64,000 nt of DNA from Bradyrhizobium paxllaeri (GCF_001693515.2 NZ_CP042968.1:4960001-5024000); one strand, 5' to 3'; positions 44,904 to 54,092 are shown, numbered from the stretch's first letter. Numbers and translations are program-made. The notes: a model not told the origin generated them from the letters alone.

Positions 44904-45467
44904 GTGTTAGTTCATCGCTTCATCCAACCAGCCGCTCCGGAGATTCCCCAAGCCTATTCAGATGCGCCGCGTCGCAGCTTAACGTTCGTTGTTACGGCCT
45001 GCCTGGCGTTCGCCTTCACCTGCTTGCCTGAGGCCGGCATAGCTCAGGAACACCCTATCTTGACCATCAGCGGCAGGATCAATGCCTCCGACGCCAAAGC
45101 CGGCCTCACCTTCCGCCGTTCCGACCTAGAAGCGATGGGAATGGTGAGCTTCGAAACCAGCACGCCCTGGTACAAGCATCCCGTCAAGTTCGAAGGCGTT
45201 CCGCTCGACAAGCTGTTGAAGAACGTCGGCGCCACTGGTCAGCGTCTGGTCGCAATGGCGCTGAACGACTACAGTACCGAGATTCCCGTCGAGGACTTCG
45301 CGAAATACAACGCTATCCTCGCAATCAAACGCGATGGCGAATATATGCCGATCCGAGACAAGGGGCCGCTGTTCATCGTCTATCCCTACGACACGGACCC
45401 CGAGCTGCGAAGCCAGAAGTTCTACAGTCGCTCAGCGTGGCAGGTGAACCGCCTGATCGTGAAGTAA
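44904..45467 (+). CDS. exported molybdopterin-oxidoreductase-domain protein
   Basis: 187 aa from GTG 44904 (start uncertain). Signal peptide around residues 23-48 ending Gly-Ile-Ala, then a small domain of the oxidoreductase molybdopterin-binding fold: Thr-Ile-Ser-Gly-Arg-Ile-Asn, Phe-Arg-Arg-Ser-Asp-Leu-Glu-Ala-Met, Phe-Glu-Gly-Val-Pro-Leu, Ala-Leu-Asn-Asp-Tyr and Gly-Pro-Leu-Phe-Ile-Val-Tyr-Pro. The conserved Cys that binds Mo in sulfite-oxidase-like proteins is absent, so it may bind something else. It is 26 bp before the GGDEF-EAL gene, and such pairs suggest it acts as a periplasmic partner of the sensor. Confidence 0.75.
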   Translation: MLVHRFIQPAAPEIPQAYSDAPRRSLTFVVTACLAFAFTCLPEAGIAQEHPILTISGRINASDAKAGLTFRRSDLEAMGMVSFETSTPWYKHPVKFEGVPLDKLLKNVGATGQRLVAMALNDYSTEIPVEDFAKYNAILAIKRDGEYMPIRDKGPLFIVYPYDTDPELRSQKFYSRSAWQVNRLIVK

Positions 45468-45493
45468 CGGCAAACCAGCGTTTTCGCTCGACG

Positions 45494-47920
45494 ATGGCCG
45501 CCATGTCGAACCTTCGCCCAATCAAAATTTTGCTCGCGCTGGTCATCGGCGTGTTCGTTGCCGCCACCGCTTACATCTCCGCATTGGTGATGGAGCGCCA
45601 AAGCGCGCTCGAGCGGGTCTCGCGTTACAATGTCGCCTGGTTGGTTGGTCAGGCGACATCAGAGTACACGCGTCTCGAGCAACGGGTAAGCGCGTTCGGT
45701 CTCCCGGACAGCAAGATCAGCGCGGACGAGGTGCGCCTGCGCTTTGACATCATTGTCAACCGGCTTTCGCTCCTGCGTACTGGCGAGGTCGAGGAGTTCG
45801 TGAAAGCAGATGCGGAATACGCCGCGACCATCGACGCGCTCGCGCGAGCCCTTGACGCCGTCCAACCGTACCTCGAGGATCTGAACCCGGCGCATGTTCC
45901 GAGATTGCTGCAGATCCTGCTGCCGGTGGATGCCCGTCTCGCCCAGCTCGCCGCCGCCGCCAACCGCGTCGGCGGCGACCGCGTTGCGGACGATCAGCAC
46001 CAGCTGATCCGCCTACACTGGACCTTCTCGGTAATGGCGGCCGGGCTGATCGTGTGCGGCATCGCACTGATCGTCTTGCTCGCCTGGCACAATCGCCTGC
46101 TGCAGAGAGCCCACAACGAGATGAAGGTGCTCACTGATGACCTGCGGGTCACATCCGAAAACCTGGCGGAAGCTCATCAGGAGGTGCAGTTCGCCAACGC
46201 CGAGCTGGAGCGGCAGAACGAGACGCTTGTCCGGCGTGATCGTGACCTGCGCACGCAAAACGAAAGGTTCGAGGCCGCTCTCGGCAATATGTCGCAGGCG
46301 CTTTGCCTGGTGGACGCACAGCAGCGACTTGTCATCTGCAACCAGCGCTATCAGGCGATGTTCGGTTTCGACAAGAACCTGCTGAAGGCCGGCGCGCCGA
46401 TGCGTCACCTTGCGGAATTCCTTTCCGCGAGCAGCGACGAGGGCGCCAGCCTGTACCAGGTTTATGCCAATCAACAGATCCTGGTGCATGAGAACCGGGC
46501 CCGGACCTACTTCGAGGAATTGAACGACGGGCGCACCGTGGGCGTATCACATCAGCCGCTCAGCGAGGGAGGCTGGGTGGCAACATATGAGGATCTGACG
46601 GAGCGGAGGCGTGCCGAGGCGCGGATCGCGCACATGGCGCACCATGATGCGTTGACCGGCCTGCCAAACCGCACGTTGTTTCATGAGCGCATGATCGCAG
46701 CGCTCGAGCGTGCAGAAGATGGCGGAGGGTTTGCAGTCATGCTGCTTGACCTCGACCGCTTCAAGAACGTGAACGATACGCTCGGCCATCCGGTCGGAGA
46801 TGCGCTGCTGAAATCTGTGGCAGAACGCCTGAGCGCGACCGTGCGGCCCGGCGATCTGGTTGCACGGCTCGGCGGAGACGAATTCGCCGTGCTGGCGATG
46901 GATGCATCCAATCACGACATCTCTCAGCTTGCCGACCGAATACTTCGGGCCATCGCCGAACCATTCGAGATCGATGGACACCACATCAACATCGGAACGA
47001 GCATCGGCGTCGCGCTCGCGCTGGCGGACGGCCATGCTCCTGATGAGCTGCTCAAGAACGCAGACCTCGCCCTATATCAGGCAAAGGCGGCGGGCCGGGC
47101 GACATTCTGCCTTTTCAAAGCGGAAATGAATCTGGAACTGCAGACGCGGCGGCAGATCGAATTGGACTTGCGAGTTGCGCTGGCGGAAGGTGAATTTCAC
47201 CTCCTGTACCAGCCCCAGGTTAATCTGACCTCGGGCCGGATAATCGGGTGTGAGGCGCTGCTTCGGTGGAATCACCCGGTGCGGGGTCCTGTGCCGCCGT
47301 CCGAATTCATCCCCATCGCCGAAGAGGCGGGACTCATTCCTGCGATCGGTGATTGGGCGCTGCGTCGAGCCTGCCATGAAGCAGCAGGCTGGCGATCCGA
47401 TGTCAAGATCGCGGTCAACATGTCGCCGGCGCAGTTCAATAATCCCAACCTTCCGCACAACGTGGTGCTGGCGCTGGCGGCTTCAGGCCTCCCAGCCGAA
47501 CGGCTAGAGCTCGAGATCACCGAATCGCTGCTGCTGCAGGACAACGACACCACGATGGCTACGTTGCATCGGATGCGCGAACTCGGGGTCGGGATCGCGC
47601 TCGATGACTTTGGAACCGGATACTCCTCGCTCAGCTATCTACGGCGCTTTCCGTTCGACAAGATCAAGATCGACCAAACGTTCGTCCGCGAGATGACCAC
47701 CGATGCAGATTGCATGTCGATCATCCAGTCGGTCATCGATCTCGCGCACACGCTCCGCATGAAGACAACCGGCGAGGGAGTTGAAACAGTGCAACAGAAG
47801 GAGAGCCTGCAGGTCGCCGGCTGCACCGATGCGCAGGGTTTTTACTTCTTCCGGCCCATGTCGGGCAAACAGATCGCCGATTTACTGGCGCTCGGTGCGA
47901 ACCGGGAGACGGCGGCCTAG
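45494..47920 (+). CDS. membrane GGDEF-EAL cyclic-di-GMP enzyme
   Basis: 808 aa from ATG 45494 (another ATG is three codons later). TM1 about residues 10-30, a periplasmic helical sensor about 31-180, TM2 near 183-205, a coiled coil, a PAS-like domain near 265-370, GGDEF with intact Arg-Leu-Gly-Gly-Asp-Glu-Phe, and an EAL domain with Cys-Glu-Ala-Leu-Leu-Arg-Trp, Asp-Asp-Phe-Gly-Thr-Gly-Tyr and the metal-binding residues in place. It can thus in principle both make and degrade c-di-GMP. The exported protein just upstream may feed it a signal. Confidence 0.93.
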   Translation: MAAMSNLRPIKILLALVIGVFVAATAYISALVMERQSALERVSRYNVAWLVGQATSEYTRLEQRVSAFGLPDSKISADEVRLRFDIIVNRLSLLRTGEVEEFVKADAEYAATIDALARALDAVQPYLEDLNPAHVPRLLQILLPVDARLAQLAAAANRVGGDRVADDQHQLIRLHWTFSVMAAGLIVCGIALIVLLAWHNRLLQRAHNEMKVLTDDLRVTSENLAEAHQEVQFANAELERQNETLVRRDRDLRTQNERFEAALGNMSQALCLVDAQQRLVICNQRYQAMFGFDKNLLKAGAPMRHLAEFLSASSDEGASLYQVYANQQILVHENRARTYFEELNDGRTVGVSHQPLSEGGWVATYEDLTERRRAEARIAHMAHHDALTGLPNRTLFHERMIAALERAEDGGGFAVMLLDLDRFKNVNDTLGHPVGDALLKSVAERLSATVRPGDLVARLGGDEFAVLAMDASNHDISQLADRILRAIAEPFEIDGHHINIGTSIGVALALADGHAPDELLKNADLALYQAKAAGRATFCLFKAEMNLELQTRRQIELDLRVALAEGEFHLLYQPQVNLTSGRIIGCEALLRWNHPVRGPVPPSEFIPIAEEAGLIPAIGDWALRRACHEAAGWRSDVKIAVNMSPAQFNNPNLPHNVVLALAASGLPAERLELEITESLLLQDNDTTMATLHRMRELGVGIALDDFGTGYSSLSYLRRFPFDKIKIDQTFVREMTTDADCMSIIQSVIDLAHTLRMKTTGEGVETVQQKESLQVAGCTDAQGFYFFRPMSGKQIADLLALGANRETAA

Positions 47921-48189
47921 GCGAAAGTTATCAGGGCGGCGCTTTGCCTCGCCGCCTTGCACGGTCACTTTGAGCCTCGCCCGCTCGAAGTTATTCTTGA
48001 AGGCATGCACTTCACAAACGCTCCGGTAACCTGACGTGTGAACGGAGAAAAGACGGATGTTGCCCCGGCCTGTCGCGCGGGCACTGATGTGCCGACGCTT
48101 GATACGGCCGTTCGCGAATCTCTGAAGGGCATCGCTCGAATTATTCGACGCCTCGAAGCTGTGTTTCGGCACGGCCATCCCGAGGCAAG

Positions 48190-48580
48190 CCTAGCCTTAT
48201 GGGCGTCGGCAGGAGTATCAGTGTCTATTTTGAAGGTTCGCCACGGCAGATTTTTTCAGCGACCCCGGTTTCTGTGGGCCCGACATTGAAACAATACGAA
48301 GCTTCGGTAGAGACCGTCATCGAACTCGACAATTCCGGCGCTCTGTTTGCGCCCGGCGAGTGTGTTACGGTTTTGGCCTGCAAAGCTTTCTGATGTTCCC
48401 GCGATCGCCGTTCCAAAGGGGGCAGTAATCGCCTGTGATGGACGGGCGGCTGGAGTTCGGCTGGCCAAAGGGCAGATCGACATTCGAATTGCGGGAGGCC
48501 AGTTCGGCATGATCAAAGACGATTATATCGAAGTCGTCGCAGTCAAGATTGCCGTTAGCGGCGGCGTTAGTCGCTCGTTT
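48190..48580 (+). pseudogene. RND-efflux periplasmic adaptor (HlyD/CusB type), 3' remnant
   Basis: In one frame Ile-Phe-Ser-Ala-Thr-Pro-Val-Ser-Val-Gly-Pro-Thr ... Phe-Ala-Pro-Gly-Glu-Cys-Val-Thr-Val, then in the next frame Leu-Ser-Asp-Val-Pro-Ala-Ile-Ala-Val-Pro-Lys-Gly-Ala-Val-Ile and Asp-Tyr-Ile-Glu-Val-Val. These are the beta-barrel and membrane-proximal parts of an adaptor, split by a frameshift. The N-terminal half and the pump are missing. Confidence 0.6.
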
Positions 48581-48708
48581 TTGTCACTGCCTTCGTCCGC
48601 TCGCGACGGTAGCGTGCGCCCTCTCTGGACTTCAGTCGGCGCGAAGCGCCGTCCACGCAGTCACGCGAGGATGTCGTGACTGTCCTGAACGTTGCATCGG
48701 TGTGGACA

Positions 48709-49257
48709 TCAGGCTCCGGCCGGATTGCAGTAGATCGCGGAGTTGCCGCTGTGTTCGCGGACTTCCACGCTTTCAAGCCACACCCTGGCCGCTGTTTTCT
48801 TCGCCACATAATCCGATATGTGATCGAAGGCGTGCCTTGCAATCGCTTCGCACCCCACTCCCGGCAGCACGCGAAGCTCTGCCAGCCCCGTCCGCTGCAA
48901 CGATTCAAAGACGGTAAGGTGTGGATCGTCCGCCGCGACCAGCGTCGTGTGATCGAACATGTGATGCAGCCACGCCTTGACCTCCTTCAGGTCTCCGAAA
49001 TCGAAGCACCAGTTGCATTCATCGAGCTCGCGTGTGCTGAAGACAAAGGCGAAGGACAGAGCGTAACCATGCAGCAGGCTGCAATGCGAGTGCGTCGCGC
49101 GCCACTGCCGAAAGCAGCATGACAAGCCTTCGCTGTGACCGTACGTCTTGGTCGAACGGTAGATCAGACCGGCCGAGGCGGGCGCAATCGGCGGCGAGGA
49201 AGGTTTAGACAGCAGGCTGGTTGCCATGCCAGATTTATTTTCTTGACGAACGTTCAT
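48709..49257 (-). CDS. 6-pyruvoyl-tetrahydropterin/6-carboxytetrahydropterin synthase family
   Basis: 182 aa. The tunnelling fold is marked by Thr-His-Ser-His-Cys-Ser-Leu-Leu-His-Gly-Tyr-Ala (zinc His residues), Asp-Phe-Gly-Asp-Leu-Lys, Phe-Asp-His-Thr and Gly-Cys-Glu-Ala-Ile-Ala. QueD enzymes make 6-carboxytetrahydropterin for queuosine-type 7-deazaguanines; PTPS makes biopterin precursors. The Cys and second-sphere pattern differ from the Escherichia coli type, so which product forms is unclear. It overlaps folE by four bases, so it must use the folE product. Confidence 0.8.
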   Translation of the reverse strand: MNVRQENKSGMATSLLSKPSSPPIAPASAGLIYRSTKTYGHSEGLSCCFRQWRATHSHCSLLHGYALSFAFVFSTRELDECNWCFDFGDLKEVKAWLHHMFDHTTLVAADDPHLTVFESLQRTGLAELRVLPGVGCEAIARHAFDHISDYVAKKTAARVWLESVEVREHSGNSAIYCNPAGA

Positions 49258-49940
49258 GTGCCGATTCGCCGTTCCAGCGCCAGAGCCTCGTGCAGGAATT
49301 CGTTCTTAAGATCCTGGTTGTGCAGCATCTCACCGAAGAAGGCGCTGTTGATCATCCGGCTCTGCTCGCTCGCGCGGACCCCGCGGTGGGTCCTGCACAT
49401 GTGAACTGCGCTAATCCGAATGGCGAGCCCCTTCGGCGCAGTCGCGTCGACGATGTAGTTGCCGATCTGGGAGACGAGCTCCTCCTGGATCTGCAGTCGC
49501 GCGCAGAAGTACTCGACGATGCGGTCGTATTTCGACAAGCCGATGATCTTGCCCTCGGGCGATGGAAGCACGCCGATGTAGGCTTGTCCATGGATCGGCA
49601 TGAGGTGATGCGCACAAGTCGAGCGCACGTCGATCGGTCCGGTGACAATCAGACGATCACAGCGTTCGACGTTTTCGAATTCGGTGATTTTCGGCGCCGC
49701 GTCGTAACGGCCGCGCAGCACTTCCTCAACAAGCATCTTGGCGACCCGCCGCGGCGTATCGCGGGTGTTATGATCGTTCACATGATCGATACGCAGAACG
49801 TCGAATAGCTCCTCTAATTTCTGCGACGCTTCCGCGATCATCGCGACTTTCGCGGCTCGATCGGCAAATCCCTCAATGGCTTCGTTGCAAAGTGCGGCGC
49901 CCCGCGGCGGCAGCCGCAATTTCTTGGCACTGTTATTCAT
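49254..49940 (-). CDS. folE: GTP cyclohydrolase I
   Basis: 228 aa from ATG 49940. Zinc and catalytic motifs: Ser-Thr-Cys-Ala-His-His-Leu-Met-Pro, Gly-Leu-Ser-Lys-Tyr-Asp-Arg-Ile-Val, Glu-Glu-Leu-Val-Ser-Gln-Ile, and His-Met-Cys-Arg-Thr-His-Arg-Gly-Val. It converts GTP to dihydroneopterin triphosphate. Coupled to the PTPS/QueD-like gene, it is probably a dedicated copy for a pterin or deazaguanine rather than the housekeeping folate enzyme. Confidence 0.94.
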   Translation of the reverse strand: MNNSAKKLRLPPRGAALCNEAIEGFADRAAKVAMIAEASQKLEELFDVLRIDHVNDHNTRDTPRRVAKMLVEEVLRGRYDAAPKITEFENVERCDRLIVTGPIDVRSTCAHHLMPIHGQAYIGVLPSPEGKIIGLSKYDRIVEYFCARLQIQEELVSQIGNYIVDATAPKGLAIRISAVHMCRTHRGVRASEQSRMINSAFFGEMLHNQDLKNEFLHEALALERRIGT

Positions 49941-50026
49941 GCTATCCCCTGCTGCGTTCCGTCCCATCCCCGGCCGGCCGAGGAATGTCGCTCGCGTAAT
50001 CTGGCCGAACCCCCTTGCGGTTCAGT

Positions 50027-50227
50027 TTACGACGGATCGGTTAATTCGGCGCGAGCGAGCCGGCGAGCGCCACCGGTCACAGAGCCGTTGATCGGAGCGA
50101 ACTTCGTACTGAGTTTAGATCCTGGCCTATTCACGGCTGCCATAAGTGAGATACCCACCGCTATCAGCCCATATTCTATGGCGATAGCTCGAGACTCATC
50201 GCGTAAAAAGCGAACTAGCATTTTCAC
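50027..50227 (-). CDS. Flp/Fap-type pilin, altered cleavage site
   Basis: 66 aa from GTG 50227 (or ATG 50221). Phe-Leu-Arg-Asp-Glu-Ser-Arg-Ala-Ile-Ala-Ile-Glu-Tyr-Gly-Leu-Ile matches Flp pilins, but the Gly before the cleavage is Arg and a 20-residue polar tail is added. It is probably not processed and may be a dead gene. No tad genes are nearby. Confidence 0.6.
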   Translation of the reverse strand: MKMLVRFLRDESRAIAIEYGLIAVGISLMAAVNRPGSKLSTKFAPINGSVTGGARRLARAELTDPS

Positions 50228-50897
50228 ATTGCGCCCCCTTCGAACGTTAAGGCTCGGGACCTTACCGGCAATTTGTTAAACCTAGCAGAATCTCATTCGA
50301 GATTTCGTTGTTATCGACGTGGAAACTTTGTACGGAGCGGACCGATGCCCGCCGGAGCAAGCAGATAACGCAGCTGGTACGCTTTGGACGAGAGTTAAGC
50401 ATCACAATTAAAGGCGCGCTCTGTACGTTGCGGACAGACCTATTGCTTTCATGCCCACCAGATCCGGCTAATGTTCATGTTGGCAACTTCATGCGTTGGA
50501 CATTGCGCGGCGGTATGAGATCGATAGTGCTCTACGAGGGTGAGACGGGACGAACGCATTGCAAGTTACGATCGCTTGCTCGGACGAACTTCCCTTTGCG
50601 TATGCCGCTCCGATTCCTTGCCTTGCTGGCTCGACGCCGGCAGATACTTAACATTCTGCTTTCGGGCGACGAGCTTTCTGAAGGCGCCTCCCCGACTAGA
50701 AGCTCGTGCTTTCGGCAGAGGCGGTTGTTTTCTCATCGAGCCAAGGCGGGACTGCTCCTCTCTTCTGCGACGCAATCGACGGTGTTTCATGCACGATCAT
50801 GACCTTGTCTCCAAAGGCTTCGTGGCACTGACGCGACGGGGCTCGTGCTGCTCTGCTCGAGCCCGCTCGCCTTCGTTCATTTTGTGAGGACCACTCC
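50228..50897. other. upstream region of the binding-protein gene
   Basis: Short frames only (for example 50308-50802 plus), no family recognised. The segment around 50740 resembles weakly the one near 40770 (AGCxxAAGGCxGG...CTCTTCTGCG words). The promoter of the gene at 50898 is not resolved. Confidence 0.35.
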
Positions 50898-52016
50898 ATG
50901 AAATCACTCTGGCTCTTCGGCTTGGCACTTGGTACATCCCTCGCGTTCTCCACAGCGGCATTCGCGGAGGACATCACCATCGCTGTCGCGGGACCGATAA
51001 CCGGCGGCGAATCCGCATTCGGCCGGCAGATGAAGAACGGCGCCGAACAGGCGGTGGCCGACATCAACGCCGCCGGCGGCGTGCTCGGCAAGAAGCTGGC
51101 GCTGCAGATCGGCGACGATGCCTGCGATCCCAAGCAGGCGCGCTCGGTGGCGGAAAAGTTCGCCAGTGCCAAGATCCCCTTCGTGGCCGGTCACTTCTGC
51201 TCGTCGTCATCGATCCCGGCCTCCGAAGCCTATGCCGACGGCAACGTGCTGCAGATTACGCCGGCCTCGACCAACCCGCTGTTCACCGAGCGCAAGCTGT
51301 GGAACGTGGCGCGCGTCTGCGGCCGTGACGATCAGCAGGGCCTGGTTGCCGCCGACTACATCGTCAAGAACTACAAGGGCAAGAACGTCGCCATCCTCAA
51401 CGACAAGACCACCTACGGCAAAGGCCTCGCCGACGAAACCAAGAAGGCGCTCAACAAGGCCGGCGTCACCGAGAAGATGTTCGAGTCCTACAACAAGGGC
51501 GACAAGGACTTTAACTCGATCGTCTCGCGGCTGAAGCGCGACAACATCGATCTGGTCTTTGTCGGCGGCTACCATCAGGAAGCCGGCCTGATTCTGCGCC
51601 AGATGCACGACCAGGGTCTGAAGACCGTGCTAATGTCGGGTGACGCGTTGGCCGACAAGGAATATGCCTCGATCACCGGCGCCGCCGGCGCAGGCACGCT
51701 CTTCACCTTCGGACCCGACCCACGCAAGAAGCCGACGGCGGCTGCAATCGTCGAAAAGTTCAGAGCCAAGAACATCGACCCCGAAGGCTACACGCTCTAC
51801 ACCTACGCTGCGGTACAGGTGTGGGCGCAGGCTGTGGCCAAGGCCGGCACCACGGATCCGAAGAAGGTGATAGATACGATCAAAGCGGGCTCCTGGGAGA
51901 CTGCGATCGGCAAGCTGGAATATGATGCCAAGGGCGACATCACGCAGATCGACTATGTCGTTTATAAATGGGACGACAAGGGCGGCTATGCCGAGGTGAA
52001 CGAAAAGGGTTCCTGA
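50898..52016 (+). CDS. branched-chain amino-acid ABC transporter binding protein
   Basis: 372 aa with a signal peptide ending Ala-Phe-Ala. Class I periplasmic-binding fold, LivJ/K type: Ile-Ala-Val-Ala-Gly-Pro-Ile-Thr-Gly, Ala-Val-Ala-Asp-Ile-Asn-Ala-Ala-Gly-Gly, Gly-His-Phe-Cys-Ser-Ser-Ser-Ser-Ile-Pro-Ala, Tyr-Gly-Lys-Gly-Leu-Ala-Asp. It binds a branched-chain or related amino acid in the periplasm. No permease or ATPase genes are next to it, so it must share a transporter coded elsewhere. GC-rich, codon-optimised, unlike the decayed surroundings. Confidence 0.94.
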   Translation: MKSLWLFGLALGTSLAFSTAAFAEDITIAVAGPITGGESAFGRQMKNGAEQAVADINAAGGVLGKKLALQIGDDACDPKQARSVAEKFASAKIPFVAGHFCSSSSIPASEAYADGNVLQITPASTNPLFTERKLWNVARVCGRDDQQGLVAADYIVKNYKGKNVAILNDKTTYGKGLADETKKALNKAGVTEKMFESYNKGDKDFNSIVSRLKRDNIDLVFVGGYHQEAGLILRQMHDQGLKTVLMSGDALADKEYASITGAAGAGTLFTFGPDPRKKPTAAAIVEKFRAKNIDPEGYTLYTYAAVQVWAQAVAKAGTTDPKKVIDTIKAGSWETAIGKLEYDAKGDITQIDYVVYKWDDKGGYAEVNEKGS

Positions 52017-52130
52017 CGCATCTCAATCCGATATAAGAAAGCCCTGACGATCGAAGTTTTCGTTTCTGCGACCACTGGGAAAACGTGTCCCTAATAAAAT
52101 GTCCCTAGTGGGGGCATAGGTTCTCTATTC

Positions 52131-52144
52131 GGCGCCATGGCGCC
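52131..52144. promoter_or_regulatory. 14-bp perfect palindrome before the conjugation cassette
   Basis: GGCGCCATGGCGCC lies 15 bp before the first start of the short ORF and could be an operator for the E1-E2/JAB cassette. No known regulator recognises it, and being GC-rich it could also be chance. Confidence 0.35.
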
Positions 52145-52158
52145 AAGGTAACTGTAAG

Positions 52159-52302
52159 ATGAGACGGATTTTACGAATGGCTAAACCGCCCCGTCCGGAG
52201 CACCCGGAGCATCCTGACGTGCCGCCTGGCCCGCCCAGCGAGACACCGGGCAAAGGCCCGCCGCGCCCGAGTTCGCCGCCCGGCCATCGTCCTGTGGGCT
52301 AA
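52159..52302 (+). CDS. short proline-rich protein with C-terminal glycine
   Basis: 47 aa from ATG 52159 (AAGG site 10 bp upstream) or 41 aa from ATG 52177. About one third Pro, with Pro-Glu-His-Pro repeats, and it ends His-Arg-Pro-Val-Gly. It has no fold and is not a ubiquitin fold, but the position directly before an E2-E1 gene and the terminal Gly are what a modifier substrate would need. Function is inferred only from place; it could also be a non-functional leader. Confidence 0.5.
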   Translation: MRRILRMAKPPRPEHPEHPDVPPGPPSETPGKGPPRPSSPPGHRPVG

Positions 52303-52460
52303 GCTTGTCTAAGCACAGCTAGCCCCGTGCCGACCAGGATTGGTGGACAATTTGGCCGGAGGTTCTTGATGCCGAGCTGGCGGAGTTCGCACGGCTCGGT
52401 ATTGCGCCCCGAACTATTCACAAGGGAAGCGGGATCCTGATCCTGGAAGCGGACTGGCCG

Positions 52461-54092
52461 GTGGATGGACAGTCCGTACCCATGCTGTTGCGCATCGGGT
52501 ATTCTCCGCTGCATCCCTTTTTCCGCCCCGCGGTGGCTGCGCCGAACGAGAGCTTCGAACGGCATCAAAACCCCCTCAGCCGCGAGCTGTGCCTGCTGAC
52601 GCAGGAATCGGGACAGTGGGACTCCAACCAGCTCGTCGCCGCCTTCGTCCAGGAACGATTGAACCATCTCCTGCGCGCCCTGAACGCAAGAAGGGAGAGT
52701 CGCTGGGACGATGCAGCCAAGCTTGAGGAGCAGGCCGCCGATCCGTTAATGCCGTACTTCGCGGGAGCCTCTGAAGAGGACTCGGTCATCCTATTCGACG
52801 GTCACGCTCCGTTGCCGCCGGCGCCGCATGGGCTGCTGGAGGTAGTCTGCTCGGGTCGCTTCAACAGCACAAACCAGGCCGCCTTTGAAGGCGTGCTGCG
52901 GCAATTGAAGACCAGCAGCGGCGCAGCCATCGGAAAACGGTTCGGATTTCCGACGGAGCCACAAGACGCTCAGGTGCTCACCGGTCGGTGGGTCAAGTTC
53001 ACTCCGCCAGCGACCACAGATGCGCGCGAGTTGCTTCGGCTTGCCGAAGCAGAACTTGCACGCCAGGCCGTGATGCAGCCCGCCAGCGTGCGCAAAGTCA
53101 ACGAGGCGGCGCGTGGTCCTCTCTCTATCACCGGCATCGTGTTTCCGGAGGAGGTCAAGTACGGCCCTCAGAAGAACGGCGCGGGATGGCTGTTCCTGGT
53201 CACTCGGCCTGCACTTGCGGACGGAACGACCGCCGGTGCGCCGCGATTGGTGCTCGGCGAGCGCGCCGGAAAGGACGACGTCTTTTCACGGCTGCCCATC
53301 GCCAAATCGCTTCTGACAAAGAAGGCCGTCGTCGTCGGGGCCGGCGCGATCGGAAGCTTCTCCGGCCTAGAATTGGCGCGCGCCGGCGTCGGAGAACTCA
53401 CCTTTCTTGACTTCGACATGGTCCAACCGGGCAACAGCCTGCGCTGGCCGCTGGGTCGCTCAGCCTGGGGAAGAGGCAAGGCCTCGGCTCTCGTGAAGTT
53501 CATCGCCGACAACTATCCATGGACGAAAGCGTGCTTCATTCCCAGACGTCTCGGCCAGGCAACCACCAATGCCGCCGCGATCGCACCTGGCTCCGGCAAC
53601 GGGCTGGCGCCAGTCTTCGACGCGCTGCGCGGCGCGGACGTGGTGGTCGACGCTTCCGCATCGGAAGAAGTGCAGCTTGCCCTGTCGCACTACTGCAAGC
53701 GGTTCGGTGTCCCCTACGTCGCCGGTCACGCGACATATGGGGTTGCAGGTGGCTTGGTCGCGCGTTTTCTGCCGGACGCCGAAGGCTGCTTCGTCTGCCT
53801 CAACGAGCACTGGAAGGACAAGCGCATACCCGAGCCACGCGTCGACAACGTCGGCATGGTGATTCCGCTCGGCTGCAACGCCCCGACGTTCACCGGCGGC
53901 GGCTTCGACCTACAGGAGATCTCGCTCGAAATCGTTCGTACGGTGGTCGGATTGCTCTCGGAGGGAAACTGCCATCCTGGCGGTTGGGCCGTTGCCGTGC
54001 TGACGCTCAAGAACGAAGACGGATCGAGGACTCTGCCGCGTTGGGAGGCACACTCCTGCCCACCTCACCCAAGATGCTGCGGAGCCAGCTGA
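52461..54092 (+). CDS. E2-E1 fusion of a bacterial ubiquitin-like conjugation system (ThiF family)
   Basis: 543 aa from GTG 52461. Coding similarity clearly starts earlier: codons 52329-52460 read Asp-Trp-Trp-Thr-Ile-Trp-Pro-Glu-Val-Leu and Gly-Ile-Leu-Ile-Leu-Glu-Ala-Asp-Trp-Pro, an E2 N-terminus, but there is no ATG/GTG/TTG in that frame after the TAG at 52320. E2-like part: His-Pro-x-x-Arg-Pro, His35, and Arg-Glu-Leu-Cys44-Leu-Leu with the probable E2 catalytic Cys. E1 part from about 250: Val-Gly-Ala-Gly-Ala-Ile-Gly-Ser at about 292, Asp-Phe-Asp-Met-Val-Gln-Pro-Gly-Asn-Ser-Leu-Arg, and Cys-Phe-Val-Cys near 442. The architecture is that of CBASS Cap2. It would adenylate a C-terminal carboxylate and transfer it to a target. 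Confidence 0.85.
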   Translation: MDGQSVPMLLRIGYSPLHPFFRPAVAAPNESFERHQNPLSRELCLLTQESGQWDSNQLVAAFVQERLNHLLRALNARRESRWDDAAKLEEQAADPLMPYFAGASEEDSVILFDGHAPLPPAPHGLLEVVCSGRFNSTNQAAFEGVLRQLKTSSGAAIGKRFGFPTEPQDAQVLTGRWVKFTPPATTDARELLRLAEAELARQAVMQPASVRKVNEAARGPLSITGIVFPEEVKYGPQKNGAGWLFLVTRPALADGTTAGAPRLVLGERAGKDDVFSRLPIAKSLLTKKAVVVGAGAIGSFSGLELARAGVGELTFLDFDMVQPGNSLRWPLGRSAWGRGKASALVKFIADNYPWTKACFIPRRLGQATTNAAAIAPGSGNGLAPVFDALRGADVVVDASASEEVQLALSHYCKRFGVPYVAGHATYGVAGGLVARFLPDAEGCFVCLNEHWKDKRIPEPRVDNVGMVIPLGCNAPTFTGGGFDLQEISLEIVRTVVGLLSEGNCHPGGWAVAVLTLKNEDGSRTLPRWEAHSCPPHPRCCGAS

